DNA from: Zhongshania sp. R06B22
GTDB taxonomy: Bacteria > Pseudomonadota > Gammaproteobacteria > Pseudomonadales > Spongiibacteraceae
NCBI RefSeq assembly: GCF_040892595.1
Contig: NZ_JBFRYB010000001.1
Location: 2,604,001 to 2,668,000, forward strand
Direction: 5' to 3'
Length of the DNA: 64,000 bases
Position 1 is the stretch's first letter; each line of letters starts with the position of its first letter. Positions 27,624-38,290 of this stretch are shown here, in pieces. The position numbers and the translations under genes were made by a program. The notes beneath the pieces are model-generated. The model was not told the origin of the DNA. It worked only from the letters and a program-made list of their open reading frames with translations, and did not search any database.

Positions 27624-28518
27624 TTCGGGTTTTCCCAGCCTGAATATTTGACATTGAATTTTGGAGAGCCAACAACAAACTAGACGTATCGCTTCGCCCA
27701 CCACCTAGGTTCTGAACCTGAGTGTAAAATTGATCAACCAAAGCCGTTACCGGCAAACTGAGCTGGCGCTGACGTGCCTCATCTAATACATAAGCCAAAT
27801 CCTTGCGCATCAAATCCACGGCGAAGCCAAAATCGAACTCCTTGTTGAGCATGGTCTTAGCCCGATTATCCATTTGCCAAGACTGCGCCGCACCGCCACT
27901 AATGACATCGATCACCGCCGGCATATCGAGTCCGGCTTGCTCACCAAAATGTAGACCTTCGGCCAAACCCTGTAATAAACCGGCAATACAAATCTGATTG
28001 ACCATTTTCGCCAACTGCCCTGAACCCGATGGACCTAGGCGTTGGTAGCGAGTCGCATAGGCTGCAAGCACTGGCTCTACCGCAGTGAAGGCGCCGATGT
28101 CGCCGCCAGCCATTACGGTTAAACCGCCCTTCTCTGCACCCGCTTGCCCACCGGAAACCGGCGCGTCTATAAAATAATGGCCATATGTTTGAGCGACTGC
28201 CGCCATATCGCGGGCAAGCGCCGCCGATGTGGTCGAATGATCAATAACCACGCCATTAGCTGGCATTGATTCAAACACGCCATCCTTGGCACATAATACC
28301 TGCCGCACATCTTCGTCCGCCCCTAGGCACACCGCAACGACGGTCGCATTACCAACCGCCTCAGCAATCGATTCACTAGCGGTAATACCAAATTCTGCGG
28401 ACCATCTTTTCGCTTTTTCAGTGCTGCGATTAAATATCGACAGAGAAAATCCGCCTCGACACAGATGCCCCGCCATCGGGTAGCCCATTGTGCCTAAACC
28501 AATAAACGCAACTTTCAT
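27616..28518 (-). CDS. NAD(P)-dependent beta-hydroxyacid dehydrogenase (3-hydroxyisobutyrate dehydrogenase family)
   Basis: This 300-residue protein has an N-terminal Rossmann motif, [15 protein letters not shown], and the substrate-binding signature [14 protein letters not shown]. The catalytic lysine is in [12 protein letters not shown], followed by the all-helical C-terminal domain. Family members oxidise 3-hydroxyisobutyrate, tartronate semialdehyde or related acids; the true substrate is not determinable. GGAG lies eight bases ahead of the ATG. It sits between uppP and the M18 aminopeptidase gene on the same strand. Confidence 0.88.
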   Translation of the reverse strand: MKVAFIGLGTMGYPMAGHLCRGGFSLSIFNRSTEKAKRWSAEFGITASESIAEAVGNATVVAVCLGADEDVRQVLCAKDGVFESMPANGVVIDHSTTSAALARDMAAVAQTYGHYFIDAPVSGGQAGAEKGGLTVMAGGDIGAFTAVEPVLAAYATRYQRLGPSGSGQLAKMVNQICIAGLLQGLAEGLHFGEQAGLDMPAVIDVISGGAAQSWQMDNRAKTMLNKEFDFGFAVDLMRKDLAYVLDEARQRQLSLPVTALVDQFYTQVQNLGGGRSDTSSLLLALQNSMSNIQAGKTRNE

Positions 28519-28539
28519 TGAGCTTTCTCCACTGAGTAT

Positions 28540-29340
28540 TTAGGAGGCTAATACAGCAAATAAGAGACCCGCGAGCAATACCCGATAAATCGCAAATGGC
28601 ATCATTCCCATGCGCTCGACCAAGCGCATAAAGACATGAATACAGGTATAAGCAGTTGCGGCCGACACCACCGCGCCAATGGCCAAATAATTCCATGCCA
28701 CAGGATCACTACTCTCTAACAGTTCCAATAATTTATAGGACCCTGCCGCAGCAATAATAGGCATAGACAATAAAAATGAAAACCGCGCCGAGTCACTGCG
28801 ATTAAGACCCAGCATCAAGGCTGCGGTAATAGTAATACCCGAGCGCGAGGTACCGGGAATAAGCGCAATGGCTTGGGCAACGCCAACAATAATAGCGATA
28901 CGCAAGCCGACGTCAGCGAGCTGTTTACCGTGTTTAGCATAGCGATCTACAACGCCAAGCAACACCCCAAAAACAAGCGTGGTAGTCGCCAACACGTATC
29001 CCGACCGCAGGTGCTCTTCAATAAAGTCGTTAAAGATAAGCCCCGCTAACACCGCAGGGATAGTGGCGACAATGACCATCCAGCCCAGACGACTATTTGC
29101 CGTCTGCTGGCGCGACGCCAGACTGCCAAACCAATCGCCCAAAATATCCCGCACCTCAAGGCGAAAATACCACAGCACTGCGAGCAATGAGCCAACATGA
29201 ACCGCAACATCAAACGCCAAACCTTGGTCTTCCCAACCCAATAGGGTTTGCGGTAATACCAAATGCCCCGAACTAGAGACGGGTAAAAATTCCGTTAACC
29301 CCTGAATAGCAGCAAGAATTACCGCACGTAATGAATCCAT
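28540..29340 (-). CDS. uppP: Undecaprenyl-diphosphate phosphatase UppP (BacA)
   Basis: This 266-residue integral membrane protein has about eight hydrophobic segments. It dephosphorylates undecaprenyl diphosphate to recycle the lipid carrier for peptidoglycan and other envelope polymers, and raises bacitracin tolerance. Both signature regions are present: GLTEFLPVSSSGHLVLPQ (residues 15-32) and PGTSRSGITITAAL (about 163-176). The ATG at 29340 has AAGGAAG upstream. It lies 22 bp ahead of the dehydrogenase gene. Confidence 0.96.
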   Translation of the reverse strand: MDSLRAVILAAIQGLTEFLPVSSSGHLVLPQTLLGWEDQGLAFDVAVHVGSLLAVLWYFRLEVRDILGDWFGSLASRQQTANSRLGWMVIVATIPAVLAGLIFNDFIEEHLRSGYVLATTTLVFGVLLGVVDRYAKHGKQLADVGLRIAIIVGVAQAIALIPGTSRSGITITAALMLGLNRSDSARFSFLLSMPIIAAAGSYKLLELLESSDPVAWNYLAIGAVVSAATAYTCIHVFMRLVERMGMMPFAIYRVLLAGLLFAVLAS

Positions 29341-29365
29341 TATCGAAAACTTCCTTGATATTAAT

Positions 29366-30049
29366 TTAAGATTTTTGCCACGCGACCGTTTCGCGTATAT
29401 AAACGGGTTGGGCCTGTTCCGCGCTCATATAATCACCGCGCTCAAAAGCGCGCACCGCAAGTTTTAATACTGCCTGTGCCCGTGGATACACCTCTGCATT
29501 CACATTGGCAGATGGCAAGCCATGAGCGAAGCGCGGCGCATAAACCCAACCGCTGCCAAACCCGAAGATGGCGCCCTCCGAAGCGGCTATGTGAATCGAC
29601 TCGGGCGAACGCAGGCTATCCTCAGCAATGAGCTCCGCAAAACCGTTAAGATAGCGATACTGCCCCCAGTAAAGCTCATCCATTCGCGCATCTAAGGCTG
29701 GCAGTAGTATGTCGCCATCGGCTAACTCCAAACAATCAGCTTCGCCCTGCGCGATGGCCTGCAATGTAGAGACCGCCACCACCGGTTTCTCCGCAGCAAA
29801 AGCTAGGCCTTGAACAACACCGGCACAGACTCGCAAGCCAGTAAACGAACCTGGGCCTGCAGAAAATCCAATGGCATCAAGATCGCTTAAACAAATGCCT
29901 TTCTCAGACAGTATCTGATCAATCATTGGCAGCAAATAGCGGGTGTGAGCGCGGGGTAAAAGCCGAAAATCTTCTGTTTGCCGACCTTTATGGAGTAAAG
30001 CAACGGAACATGCTTCTGTTGAAGCTTCGATCGCGAGTAAACTTGTCAT
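29366..30049 (-). CDS. tsaB: tRNA threonylcarbamoyladenosine biosynthesis protein TsaB
   Basis: TsaB forms a complex with TsaD and TsaE for the t6A37 modification of ANN-decoding tRNAs. I start it at the ATG at 30049, giving 227 residues beginning MTSLLAIEASTEACSVAL, the normal N-terminus of this ASKHA-fold family. The frame remains open to 30178, but those extra residues have no counterpart in the family. FSAGPGSFTGLRVCAGVVQG is the typical internal motif. The gene is divergent from mobA and sits 25 bp ahead of uppP. Confidence 0.95.
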   Translation of the reverse strand: MTSLLAIEASTEACSVALLHKGRQTEDFRLLPRAHTRYLLPMIDQILSEKGICLSDLDAIGFSAGPGSFTGLRVCAGVVQGLAFAAEKPVVAVSTLQAIAQGEADCLELADGDILLPALDARMDELYWGQYRYLNGFAELIAEDSLRSPESIHIAASEGAIFGFGSGWVYAPRFAHGLPSANVNAEVYPRAQAVLKLAVRAFERGDYMSAEQAQPVYIRETVAWQKS

Positions 30050-30189
30050 TAATTCAGCCGTAAAACGGTAATTGTTCGGGGTTCGAATGCCGCAGAATAA
30101 TACCATATCGCACATCACCGGGCTCGGCAGAGTTTGAGATGCGCAAAAATAGCACTGGCGGATACACGTAGTGATCACGGGAAGTAATT

Positions 30190-30780
30190 ATGTCGAAAAA
30201 CACGATCCACACAAAGGATGTTACCGCACTTATCCTTGCCGGTGGCGAAGGTCGGCGCATGAACGGGCAAGACAAAGGCTTAGTCAGCTGGAAGCAGCGC
30301 CCGCTTATAGAATATGCCTTAGACGCTATTCCAGATGACATTGCGCACACGCTAATCAGCTGCAATCGAAATATAGACCAGTACAAAATTTACGGAGAAA
30401 CCGTTCAAGACGAGAACAGCGAATATGAGGGCCCGCTGGCGGGCATCTACGCCGCCATGACACACACATCCAGCCCCTTTATATTTGTTTTACCCTGCGA
30501 CAGCCCACTCGCACCTAGGGACGTTTATTATCAGCTAGCAGATGCGCTAAATGCAGCTAATGCCGACATTTGTTATGTGAATGACGGAGAGCGCGAACAA
30601 TATTTATTTGCACTGATAAGCACGCAGCTAGAATCGTCGCTAAAAGAATACTTATTAAGGGGAAACCGGCAGGTGCATCGGTGGTACAAACAACACAAGT
30701 ATGTCGAAGCAGACCTTAGTGGCCAACAACTTGCATTCAGAAACTGCAATACCATCACCGAACTAGCAGAACTTAAATAA
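30190..30780 (+). CDS. mobA: Molybdenum cofactor guanylyltransferase MobA
   Basis: This 196-residue nucleotidyltransferase attaches GMP to molybdopterin to form the bis-MGD cofactor of molybdoenzymes. The nucleotide-binding signature is LILAGGEGRRMNGQDKGLVSW (conserved GG...R...KG), and FVLPCDSPLAPRD supplies the metal-binding Asp. Length fits the family. GGGAAG precedes the ATG at 30190. It is divergent from tsaB and ends at a strong terminator. Confidence 0.92.
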   Translation: MSKNTIHTKDVTALILAGGEGRRMNGQDKGLVSWKQRPLIEYALDAIPDDIAHTLISCNRNIDQYKIYGETVQDENSEYEGPLAGIYAAMTHTSSPFIFVLPCDSPLAPRDVYYQLADALNAANADICYVNDGEREQYLFALISTQLESSLKEYLLRGNRQVHRWYKQHKYVEADLSGQQLAFRNCNTITELAELK

Positions 30781-30800
30781 CGAAGTTTAAAGCGGCCATA

Positions 30801-30828
30801 AAAAAAGGAGGCTTTCGCCTCCTTTTTT
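30801..30828. terminator. Bidirectional rho-independent terminator
   Basis: The stem GGAGGC-TTTC-GCCTCC (30807-30822) is flanked by A6 and T6. It serves mobA (plus) and the convergent AlgP-like gene (minus). Confidence 0.92.
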
Positions 30829-30850
30829 ACTGCAAAGCATAATATTTAAA

Positions 30851-31762
30851 CTATGACTCTGCTTTTGGTGCCTCAACAGGCGCAACAGCCGCCTTGGTTT
30901 TAGCTGGTGTTTTCTTGGCAGCCACTTTCTTAGCTGGCGCTTTTTTAACAACAGCTTTCTTAGCTACTGTCTTTTTTGCTGGCGCTTTTTTAGCAACAGC
31001 CTTTTTAGCCACTACTTTCTTAGCAACAGTCTTTTTGGCAGGTGCTTTTTTAGCTGGCGCTTTCTTAGCAACAGCCTTTTTGGCAGGTGCTTTCTTAGCG
31101 ACGGCCTTTTTTGCAGCAACTTTCTTCGCCGCAGGCTTTTTAGCTACTGCTTTTTTTACAGTCGCTTTTGCACTTACTTTCGCTACTGCTGCTAATTTGG
31201 GGTCACTGATTTTCGCACCAAGCTGCTTAACGGCTTGCTTGTGCTTAGCCGCCAGTTTTTTCTCTATAGAAGCAAGCTTAAGTTTGTTTGCCGCCAAGCG
31301 CTTCTTCTTAAAGCGTTGCTCAAACAGTTTTAATGCCTTAGCCAAGTCCGAATCGACTTTACTAGCCAGCGCGGTAGAACGCTCTTCGATCTTCTGCTTA
31401 ACCGCAGATTCTGAGGCCTTGATACGAGCTAATGCTTTTGCATTGGCAACCGCGGCTTTAGTCTCAGCGACCTTAGCACGACTAATTTTCAGCTTCGCAT
31501 TTAACTTCTCAGCAGCAGCGGCAGCGCGCTTAACCGCATTTTTGTCCGCTGCACGAGCCGTCTTTTTCGCTTTTACACGAGCTGCATCTACTTTCGCTTT
31601 TGCAGCGGCAAGTGCTTTGCGCTCATTTGCTACCATCGCCTCGACCTTTTTCAAACCCTCTTCGGCTTTGGTTACAATCGGGTTTGTTAAGATCACATTT
31701 TTAGCCCGTGGTTTACGTTTAGCGGGCGCTTTTTTTACTGTGGCTTTACTGGCTGGCATCAT
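30851..31762 (-). CDS. Histone H1-like/AlgP-type Lys-Ala-Pro-rich DNA-binding protein
   Basis: This 303-residue, extremely basic protein has three parts: a short Lys-rich N-terminus, a long Ala/Lys/Glu coiled-coil (about residues 30-200), and a C-terminal tail of [16 protein letters not shown] repeats (about 205-290). The tail is like AlgP/AlgR3 of Pseudomonas and eukaryotic histone H1 tails. Such proteins bind DNA without sequence preference and affect nucleoid structure and gene expression. GGAG lies seven bases ahead of the first of two ATGs (31762, 31759). The repeated tail is prone to length change between strains. The exact role is inferred. Confidence 0.82.
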   Translation of the reverse strand: MMPASKATVKKAPAKRKPRAKNVILTNPIVTKAEEGLKKVEAMVANERKALAAAKAKVDAARVKAKKTARAADKNAVKRAAAAAEKLNAKLKISRAKVAETKAAVANAKALARIKASESAVKQKIEERSTALASKVDSDLAKALKLFEQRFKKKRLAANKLKLASIEKKLAAKHKQAVKQLGAKISDPKLAAVAKVSAKATVKKAVAKKPAAKKVAAKKAVAKKAPAKKAVAKKAPAKKAPAKKTVAKKVVAKKAVAKKAPAKKTVAKKAVVKKAPAKKVAAKKTPAKTKAAVAPVEAPKAES

Positions 31763-32602
31763 TTATTCTCCTTGACGATGACAATACTAATATTCATGGC
31801 AATAAAAATAGCACATATAATAACCAACGCAAAAAAAAGTCTTTTAATAAACGCCTTTTTCCTAAAATTTATCCAAAATTTACGTTTATTTCTGCCAAAA
31901 ATGGTCCGCAAAGAGAAAATCTGTGATTTTGATGACTTTCACTATCATTTGGCAGGGAATATAAAGAAACAGATTGTTCACCATTTTCGCCAAAAAACTC
32001 CTTCACTTTGCCGTCGAGTTCTTCACGTGTTTATAAATACTCGACAGCAAAAATTGGACACATAATATCCACGTTTTTCTTACATCAGCAGCAAGACTGA
32101 TTAGCATTTTAGCGGTATAGACTAACAGTCATTTGGCTATCCCCAAACGCGATAGAAAAATCAACACTTACTGTCCCTTAATCAAAGCAAGCTCTAATGC
32201 GGAAGCCTCGACCTTTTCGCGACAATTAATCCGACGGAGACATTGCGCTTGGGAATATCATAAAGCGACATCAGTAATGATTCCGCTAATATTAGGCTCC
32301 CAATATTAACGAACCACGCTTGCCAGTGCGGAAATATACGCCAGATGATCTTAGCAATCCCCATCTATCTGAGCTGATTCCTGCGCGTTAAAAATGTTTG
32401 GCATTATTTAATTGCGAACAGCAATTACGGTGTCGACAGATTAGTTTGGATACGCGGGCTGAAAGCCTGGACTCAGAACCCAGAGTTATAAGCTCGACAA
32501 CAGAGCACAGACCAAGAAGTATTGGATTCTCCGCCGCTGAGAAGCTAGCGCCGCTATTTTTCTCTGTATTCGTATTAGGACTAAGAATTGATTAGCTAAA
32601 AC
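31763..32602. other. Intergenic region of about 840 bp, AT-rich, no secure gene
   Basis: The first 300 bp are very AT-rich and form the upstream region of the AlgP-like gene. A minus-strand frame at 32194-32364 could encode a 56-residue peptide with one hydrophobic segment (WFVNIGSLILAESLLMSL), but it lacks a clear ribosome-binding site and I do not count it as a gene. Plus-strand frames here look like chance frames. Confidence 0.4.
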
Positions 32603-32629
32603 AAAAAAGGCACCCGAAGGTGCCTTTTT
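32603..32629. terminator. Rho-independent terminator downstream of adk
   Basis: The stem GGCACC-CGAA-GGTGCC is flanked by A6 and T5. It lies directly after the adk stop on the minus strand and is symmetrical, so it could also block transcription from the left. Confidence 0.9.
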
Positions 32630-32646
32630 GATGACTACTATGTTTC

Positions 32647-33714
<1,068 letters not shown>

Positions 33715-34050
33715 ATGAAAGTGCGAGAATTATTATCACTTTGGGAAGAAACAGCAGGTGGTACCCTAACCGCAGAAAATTATGACGTACGCCTTTCTAT
33801 TAAAGATGCCGCTAGGTTAAATGCACTGGCAGAGCTTTATCCGCGACGGAATATAGAGGAACTGATCACCGACCTACTTACGGCCGCGCTCGATGAAATG
33901 GAAAGTGTCATGCCCTACCGCCAAGGTCCAAAGGTTGTGGCATTCGACGAGCAAGGTGACCCGCTTTATGAAGATATCGGCCCGACTCCTCGTTATTTGT
34001 TATTGACCGAAAAGCATTTGAACCACTATAAACACTCAGATAACCAATAA
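33715..34050 (+). CDS. Small conserved-type protein with a ribbon-helix-helix-like segment
   Basis: From the ATG at 33715 (AGGAA eight bases upstream) the product has 111 residues; the frame extends to 33664 but without a better start. Residues about 20-60 (YDVRLSIKDAARLNALAELY, then NIEELITDLLTAALDEM) look like the strand-helix-helix of ribbon-helix-helix proteins. The C-terminal part is acidic and Pro/Tyr-containing (DPLYEDIGPTPRYLLLTEK). Whether it binds DNA is not known. No toxin-like partner gene is adjacent: mazG is convergent and adk is divergent. Confidence 0.6.
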   Translation: MKVRELLSLWEETAGGTLTAENYDVRLSIKDAARLNALAELYPRRNIEELITDLLTAALDEMESVMPYRQGPKVVAFDEQGDPLYEDIGPTPRYLLLTEKHLNHYKHSDNQ

Positions 34051-34115
34051 GACGCAAAGCGCCAGCTGGCCCAATTATGGACAGGCACTGACAATAGCCA
34101 GCTTCTAGCTCAGAA

Positions 34116-34925
34116 CTAGAGCCCCGCCGCCTTTGCCTCTGTCCAAAACAGCTCTAACTGGGGGTCTGCGGCTCCGTTTGCGCCGCTAACACCCATTTCA
34201 ATACAGCGCTGCTCTACAAACCGAAACCGTCGTTCAAATTTTCTGCAGGCAGCACGCGTGGTCGCTTCCGCGTCTAAGTCAAGGTGTCGGCTAAGATTTA
34301 CAGCAGAGAAAAGCACATCGCCCATTTCATCAGCAATAGCGGGGGGCTCACCGATGGCAATAGCTTCTTCAAGTTCATCTAACTCTTCTCGCAGTGCCGT
34401 GATGACACTTGTAAGCTCTCGCCAATCGAAGCCAGCCTGAGCGGCACGCTTCTGCAATTTGGTCGCCCTAGTTAGCGCTGGCAGAGCTTGGGGGACATCA
34501 TCCAGCGCGCTATGCTGTGACTTTTGTGTACGTTCGCTTTGCTTAATTTCCTCCCAACGCGCTTTAATCGCCTCATCGTCAGGAGCACCGGTGGATCTGC
34601 GCGATTGCAATGTGCCTTCGGGGAAGACATGGGGGTGACGTCGCAATAACTTAGCGACAATATCATTGACCACATTCGAAAAATCAAACTGGTCTTGCTC
34701 CGCCGCTAGCTGACTATAAAAAATCACTTGAAATAAGACGTCGCCTAGCTCTTGCTGAATCTGCGGCGTATCCCCCTGCTCTATCGCATCCACCAACTCA
34801 TAGACTTCTTCTAGCGTATGGGGAATGACCGTCATTGGGGTTTGCTTTAAGTCCCAGGGGCAGCCAGCCTCGGGATCGCGCAACCTCGCCATCAGGTATT
34901 GCAAATCCGCTATGGTATAGCTCAT
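34116..34925 (-). CDS. mazG: Nucleoside triphosphate pyrophosphohydrolase MazG
   Basis: This 269-residue protein has two MazG domains. The N-terminal domain contains LEEVYELVDAIEQGD and QQELGDVLFQVIFYSQLA; the C-terminal domain contains LREELDELEEAI and ADEMGDVLFSAVNLSRHL. These EExxE and EExxD-type clusters bind Mg2+. It hydrolyses NTPs to NMP and pyrophosphate and in E. coli lowers ppGpp. It begins one base after the relA stop, so the two are co-expressed. Confidence 0.95.
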   Translation of the reverse strand: MSYTIADLQYLMARLRDPEAGCPWDLKQTPMTVIPHTLEEVYELVDAIEQGDTPQIQQELGDVLFQVIFYSQLAAEQDQFDFSNVVNDIVAKLLRRHPHVFPEGTLQSRRSTGAPDDEAIKARWEEIKQSERTQKSQHSALDDVPQALPALTRATKLQKRAAQAGFDWRELTSVITALREELDELEEAIAIGEPPAIADEMGDVLFSAVNLSRHLDLDAEATTRAACRKFERRFRFVEQRCIEMGVSGANGAADPQLELFWTEAKAAGL

Positions 34926-34926
34926 C

Positions 34927-37164
34927 TCAGCCCTCTCGAATTCGCTTTACGCCAACAACATTGGGTAGACCATTGAGTCGACTTAATACATCTGACAAGG
35001 TGGCGAGATCTTGGATTTCTAATCTAATCGTCATGGTAGCCATGTGATTCGCGGTATCTGTCACGGTATTCAATGACACAACATTGACCTTTTCAGTGGC
35101 CAGTTGCTGGGTAATATCGCGCAACAATCCCTGCCGATCATAAGCCTGCAGCTCGATATCAACCGGATAAGTATCAATTTGCGCTTCGGCCCAACCAACC
35201 GTAATGATCCGCTGAGGCTCTACGCTCTGCAGTTGCAGTAATTTATTACAGTCTTGACGATGCACGCTGACACCGCGACCAACGGTGATATACCCGGTGA
35301 TTCCCTCACCGGGTAAAGGCTTACAGCAGCGTGCAAAATAAGTCATCAAATTACCCACACCGCTAATACGGACCTGACTACCATCATTTTGCTTGGTGCT
35401 TGCGGGACGCAAGCGCAACATTGACTGGCCTTTGTCATCTTCGCGTCCGGCCAGGTTATTCGCTGCACGAATCAGCTGAAACATGCTGATTTCGCCTGCG
35501 CCAACTGAAGCGTACATATCATCCACACTGGGGCAGTGCATCTGATCGGCAAGATATTTGTAATCAATACTATTCAAGGCGAGGCGCTTAAATTCCTTAT
35601 CTAGCAGTGCCCGGCCGGCAATAATATTGTCTTCTTTGGCTTGCAAACGAAACCAATGCTGAACTTTGGTGCGCGCCCGAGATGTTTTTAAATAACCGAG
35701 ATTGCTTTGCAGCCAATCTCGGCGCGGCTCACTTTCTTTGCCTGTGAGAATCTCAACCCGTTCGCCGGTTTTTAGCGTGTACGTTAAGGGCACGATACGA
35801 CCGTTAACCTTAGCGCCCCGACAGCGATTACCGACCTCGGTATGAATGTGGTATGCGAAATCTAAGGGCGTTGCGCCGTTTTGCAGATTCACCACATGAC
35901 CGTCTGGCGTAAAAACGTAGACTCGATCTTGCGCGCTGGTAAATTGCTCGGCGACATCACTACTGCTGCCACTTTCCTCATGCCAGTCTAGAACCTGACG
36001 TAACCATGCTATTTTTTCATCATAACTATTGGTGGTTTTAGCGCCGCGATCCGTACCCTTGTACATCCAATGCGAACAAACCCCAAACTCGGCTTCATCG
36101 TGCATGGAGCGCGTGCGGATTTGTATTTCCAACACCTTGCCGTCGGGTCCAATCACCGCGGTGTGTAATGAGCGATAGCCATTTTCCTTAGGGGTCGCGA
36201 TATAGTCATCAAATTCATTGGGAATGTTTCGCCACAGCCCATGGACTACGCCTAATGCGGCATAGCAAGCCTTTGCATCTGGCACTAGCACCCTCAGGGC
36301 ACGAATATCATAAACTTGAGAGAAGCCGATACCTTTGCGCTGCATTTTTCGCCAGATACTATAAATATGTTTAACGCGGCCAGCGATGTCGGCCTGGATA
36401 TTGTCGGCGTTAAGCGCCTTGCCGAGAACATCGATGGCGTCGTCAATATAGAGTTGTCGATCTAGTCTTTTTTCGGCCAATAGCTTTGCAATTTTTTTAT
36501 ACGCAAGGGGCTGCAAGTAACGGAAGGAAAGATCCTCAAGTTCCCACTTAATATGACCAATACCCAAACGATGTGCCAGCGGCGCATAAATATCCGCTAC
36601 TTCACGGGCGACTCGATAGCGCTTTTCCGGCCTGTTTTTGACGGAACGAATAGCAGAGGTTCTTTCAGCAAGCTTAATGAGCGCTACGCGCACATCGTCG
36701 ACTAAAGCGACCAGCATTTTTCGAATAGTCTCGCTCTGGGCTTCAGACTGACCCAATACCGGCGCATCGAGCTCGGCATTTACCTTGGATATCGCCGCCA
36801 TGCCCAGTACACCATCGACTAACTTTGCGACCGGGCGGCCAAATTGCTGTTCCAGTTCAGCGATAGATAGACGGTCTTCTCGTACCGCACGAAATAAAGT
36901 CGCGGCAATAAGGCTGTCCTGATCAAGATGAAGATCGGCCAGTATCTCAACCATTTCCAAGGCGGTATAAAAACTAGAGAAATAATCGACCTTGCCCTGA
37001 ACAAGTGGCGCCGAATTAGCCGCACAATGTTCGGCCAATTCAAACGCACGCTGCAAATCCGCAGTGTGGATCACCTGCCTATCCACCGGCAACCGCGCTA
37101 TCCAAGCAGCGATATCAACGTTTCCGTTGTCTAACAACGGAAAGTCTTCCCTTACCTTAACCAT
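34927..37164 (-). CDS. relA: GTP pyrophosphokinase RelA (ppGpp synthetase I)
   Basis: This 745-residue protein makes (p)ppGpp on stalled ribosomes. The N-terminal HD region is degenerate (LFRAVREDRLS in place of an HDxxED site), so hydrolase activity is probably absent. The synthetase domain contains YDIRALRVLV, EFDDYIATPKENGYRSLHT and LEIQIRTRSMHDEAEFG. EFDD is the EXDD signature that marks RelA rather than bifunctional SpoT/Rel enzymes. TGS (DRVYVFTPDGHVVNL), zinc-finger-like (ARCCKPLPGEGITGYIT) and ACT domains follow. It lies between cysM and mazG on one strand; rlmD, a common neighbour of relA, is not here. Confidence 0.96.
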   Translation of the reverse strand: MVKVREDFPLLDNGNVDIAAWIARLPVDRQVIHTADLQRAFELAEHCAANSAPLVQGKVDYFSSFYTALEMVEILADLHLDQDSLIAATLFRAVREDRLSIAELEQQFGRPVAKLVDGVLGMAAISKVNAELDAPVLGQSEAQSETIRKMLVALVDDVRVALIKLAERTSAIRSVKNRPEKRYRVAREVADIYAPLAHRLGIGHIKWELEDLSFRYLQPLAYKKIAKLLAEKRLDRQLYIDDAIDVLGKALNADNIQADIAGRVKHIYSIWRKMQRKGIGFSQVYDIRALRVLVPDAKACYAALGVVHGLWRNIPNEFDDYIATPKENGYRSLHTAVIGPDGKVLEIQIRTRSMHDEAEFGVCSHWMYKGTDRGAKTTNSYDEKIAWLRQVLDWHEESGSSSDVAEQFTSAQDRVYVFTPDGHVVNLQNGATPLDFAYHIHTEVGNRCRGAKVNGRIVPLTYTLKTGERVEILTGKESEPRRDWLQSNLGYLKTSRARTKVQHWFRLQAKEDNIIAGRALLDKEFKRLALNSIDYKYLADQMHCPSVDDMYASVGAGEISMFQLIRAANNLAGREDDKGQSMLRLRPASTKQNDGSQVRISGVGNLMTYFARCCKPLPGEGITGYITVGRGVSVHRQDCNKLLQLQSVEPQRIITVGWAEAQIDTYPVDIELQAYDRQGLLRDITQQLATEKVNVVSLNTVTDTANHMATMTIRLEIQDLATLSDVLSRLNGLPNVVGVKRIREG

Positions 37165-37220
37165 CGCTACTTGCTCACTAACATATAGGTCCTGTGACTT
37201 TTATATTCTCTTAGCCAACT

Positions 37221-38126
37221 TTATTTCTCCAGTGTCTTATCAAAAACACCGGTTGATAGATAGCGGTCACCGCGATCACAAACAATAGCGACAATCACTG
37301 CATTCTCTACTGACTCGCTAACACGCAGTGCGGCAGCAACAGAACCACCTGACGACACGCCGCAAAAAATCCCTTCTTCTACGGCCATCGCACGCATAGT
37401 GATCTCTGCAGTGTGCTGATCCATATCAATCACACGATCTACCCGCACGGCATCATAGATACTGGGTAAATACGCCTCTGGCCAACGTCGAATACCGGGA
37501 ATGCTTGAGCAACCATCTGGCTGCAGGCCAATAATCTCAACGGACGGGTTTTGCTCTTTCAAATACCGAGATACGCCCATAATGGTGCCCGTTGTCCCCA
37601 TCGAGCTAACAAAATGCGTAATACGTCCGCCAGTTTGACGCCAAATTTCCGGCCCGGTTCCCTCGTAATGCGCCTGCGGGTTATCACAATTGGAAAATTG
37701 ATCAAGAACCTTGCCTTTGCCTTCGGCTTGCATTGCTAAGGCCAAATCTCTAGCACCTTCCATGCCTGTTGCCTGCGAAACCTCTAGCAATTCTGCGCCG
37801 TATGCCGCCATCGCCAATTTGCGTTCAGCGCTCATATGGCTGGGCATAATCAATACCATTTTATAGCCCTTGATTGCAGCCGCCATCGCTAAAGCGATCC
37901 CGGTGTTACCACTGGTGGCTTCAATCAAGGTGTCGCCCGGACTAATATCACCGCGCTGCTCAGCTCGTAAAATCATGTTCATTGCTGCACGATCTTTCAC
38001 AGACCCGGCAGGGTTATTACCCTCTAGCTTCACCAAAATAGTGTTACTGCTGCCCCTTCCCAGGCGCTGCAAACGCACTAACGGCGTGTTACCGATAAAT
38101 TGATCAATAGTCGGAAATTCATTCAT
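37221..38126 (-). CDS. cysM: Cysteine synthase B (O-acetylserine sulfhydrylase)
   Basis: This 301-residue PLP enzyme forms cysteine from O-acetylserine and sulfide or thiosulfate. The PLP lysine is K44 in NNPAGSVKDRAAMNM; EATSGNTGIALAMAAAIKGY and GTTGTIMGVSRYL bind substrate and cofactor phosphate. PDGCSSIPGIRRWPEAYLP is closer to CysM than to CysK. It is divergent from barA and 57 bp upstream of relA, an arrangement shared with pseudomonads. Confidence 0.93.
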   Translation of the reverse strand: MNEFPTIDQFIGNTPLVRLQRLGRGSSNTILVKLEGNNPAGSVKDRAAMNMILRAEQRGDISPGDTLIEATSGNTGIALAMAAAIKGYKMVLIMPSHMSAERKLAMAAYGAELLEVSQATGMEGARDLALAMQAEGKGKVLDQFSNCDNPQAHYEGTGPEIWRQTGGRITHFVSSMGTTGTIMGVSRYLKEQNPSVEIIGLQPDGCSSIPGIRRWPEAYLPSIYDAVRVDRVIDMDQHTAEITMRAMAVEEGIFCGVSSGGSVAAALRVSESVENAVIVAIVCDRGDRYLSTGVFDKTLEK

Positions 38127-38290
38127 AATTACAGCCTGAACCTTATATGTCGGTATCGCCTAGGTATTTTAACACTAATGGCCCAAGTAAATAGTCTCAG
38201 GAAATGACCTGCAAGCTTACGCCGCATAGCAGCGACCGCAATTTTCGGTCATGATAATACCACCGCAACACTAAAAGGCTCCACCAGGCA

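Noticed and set aside
27624..27704. A 27-residue N-terminal extension of the M18 aminopeptidase
   Set aside because: It lies entirely in the coding region of the preceding dehydrogenase gene and has no ribosome-binding site. The ATG at 27623 gives the usual eight-base overlap.
30894..31775. A 293-codon open frame on the plus strand opposite the AlgP-like gene
   Set aside because: It is the mirror image of the Lys-Ala-Pro repeats, giving monotonous [15 protein letters not shown] sequence. The minus-strand frame has a good ribosome-binding site and a known family.
31772..32065. A 97-codon plus-strand frame in the AT-rich gap
   Set aside because: Low-complexity Ile/Phe/Lys-rich sequence without a domain, overlapping the promoter region of the AlgP-like gene.
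32194..32364. A 56-codon minus-strand frame with a hydrophobic stretch
   Set aside because: It has no clear ribosome-binding site and no recognised family. It is possible but not supported well enough.
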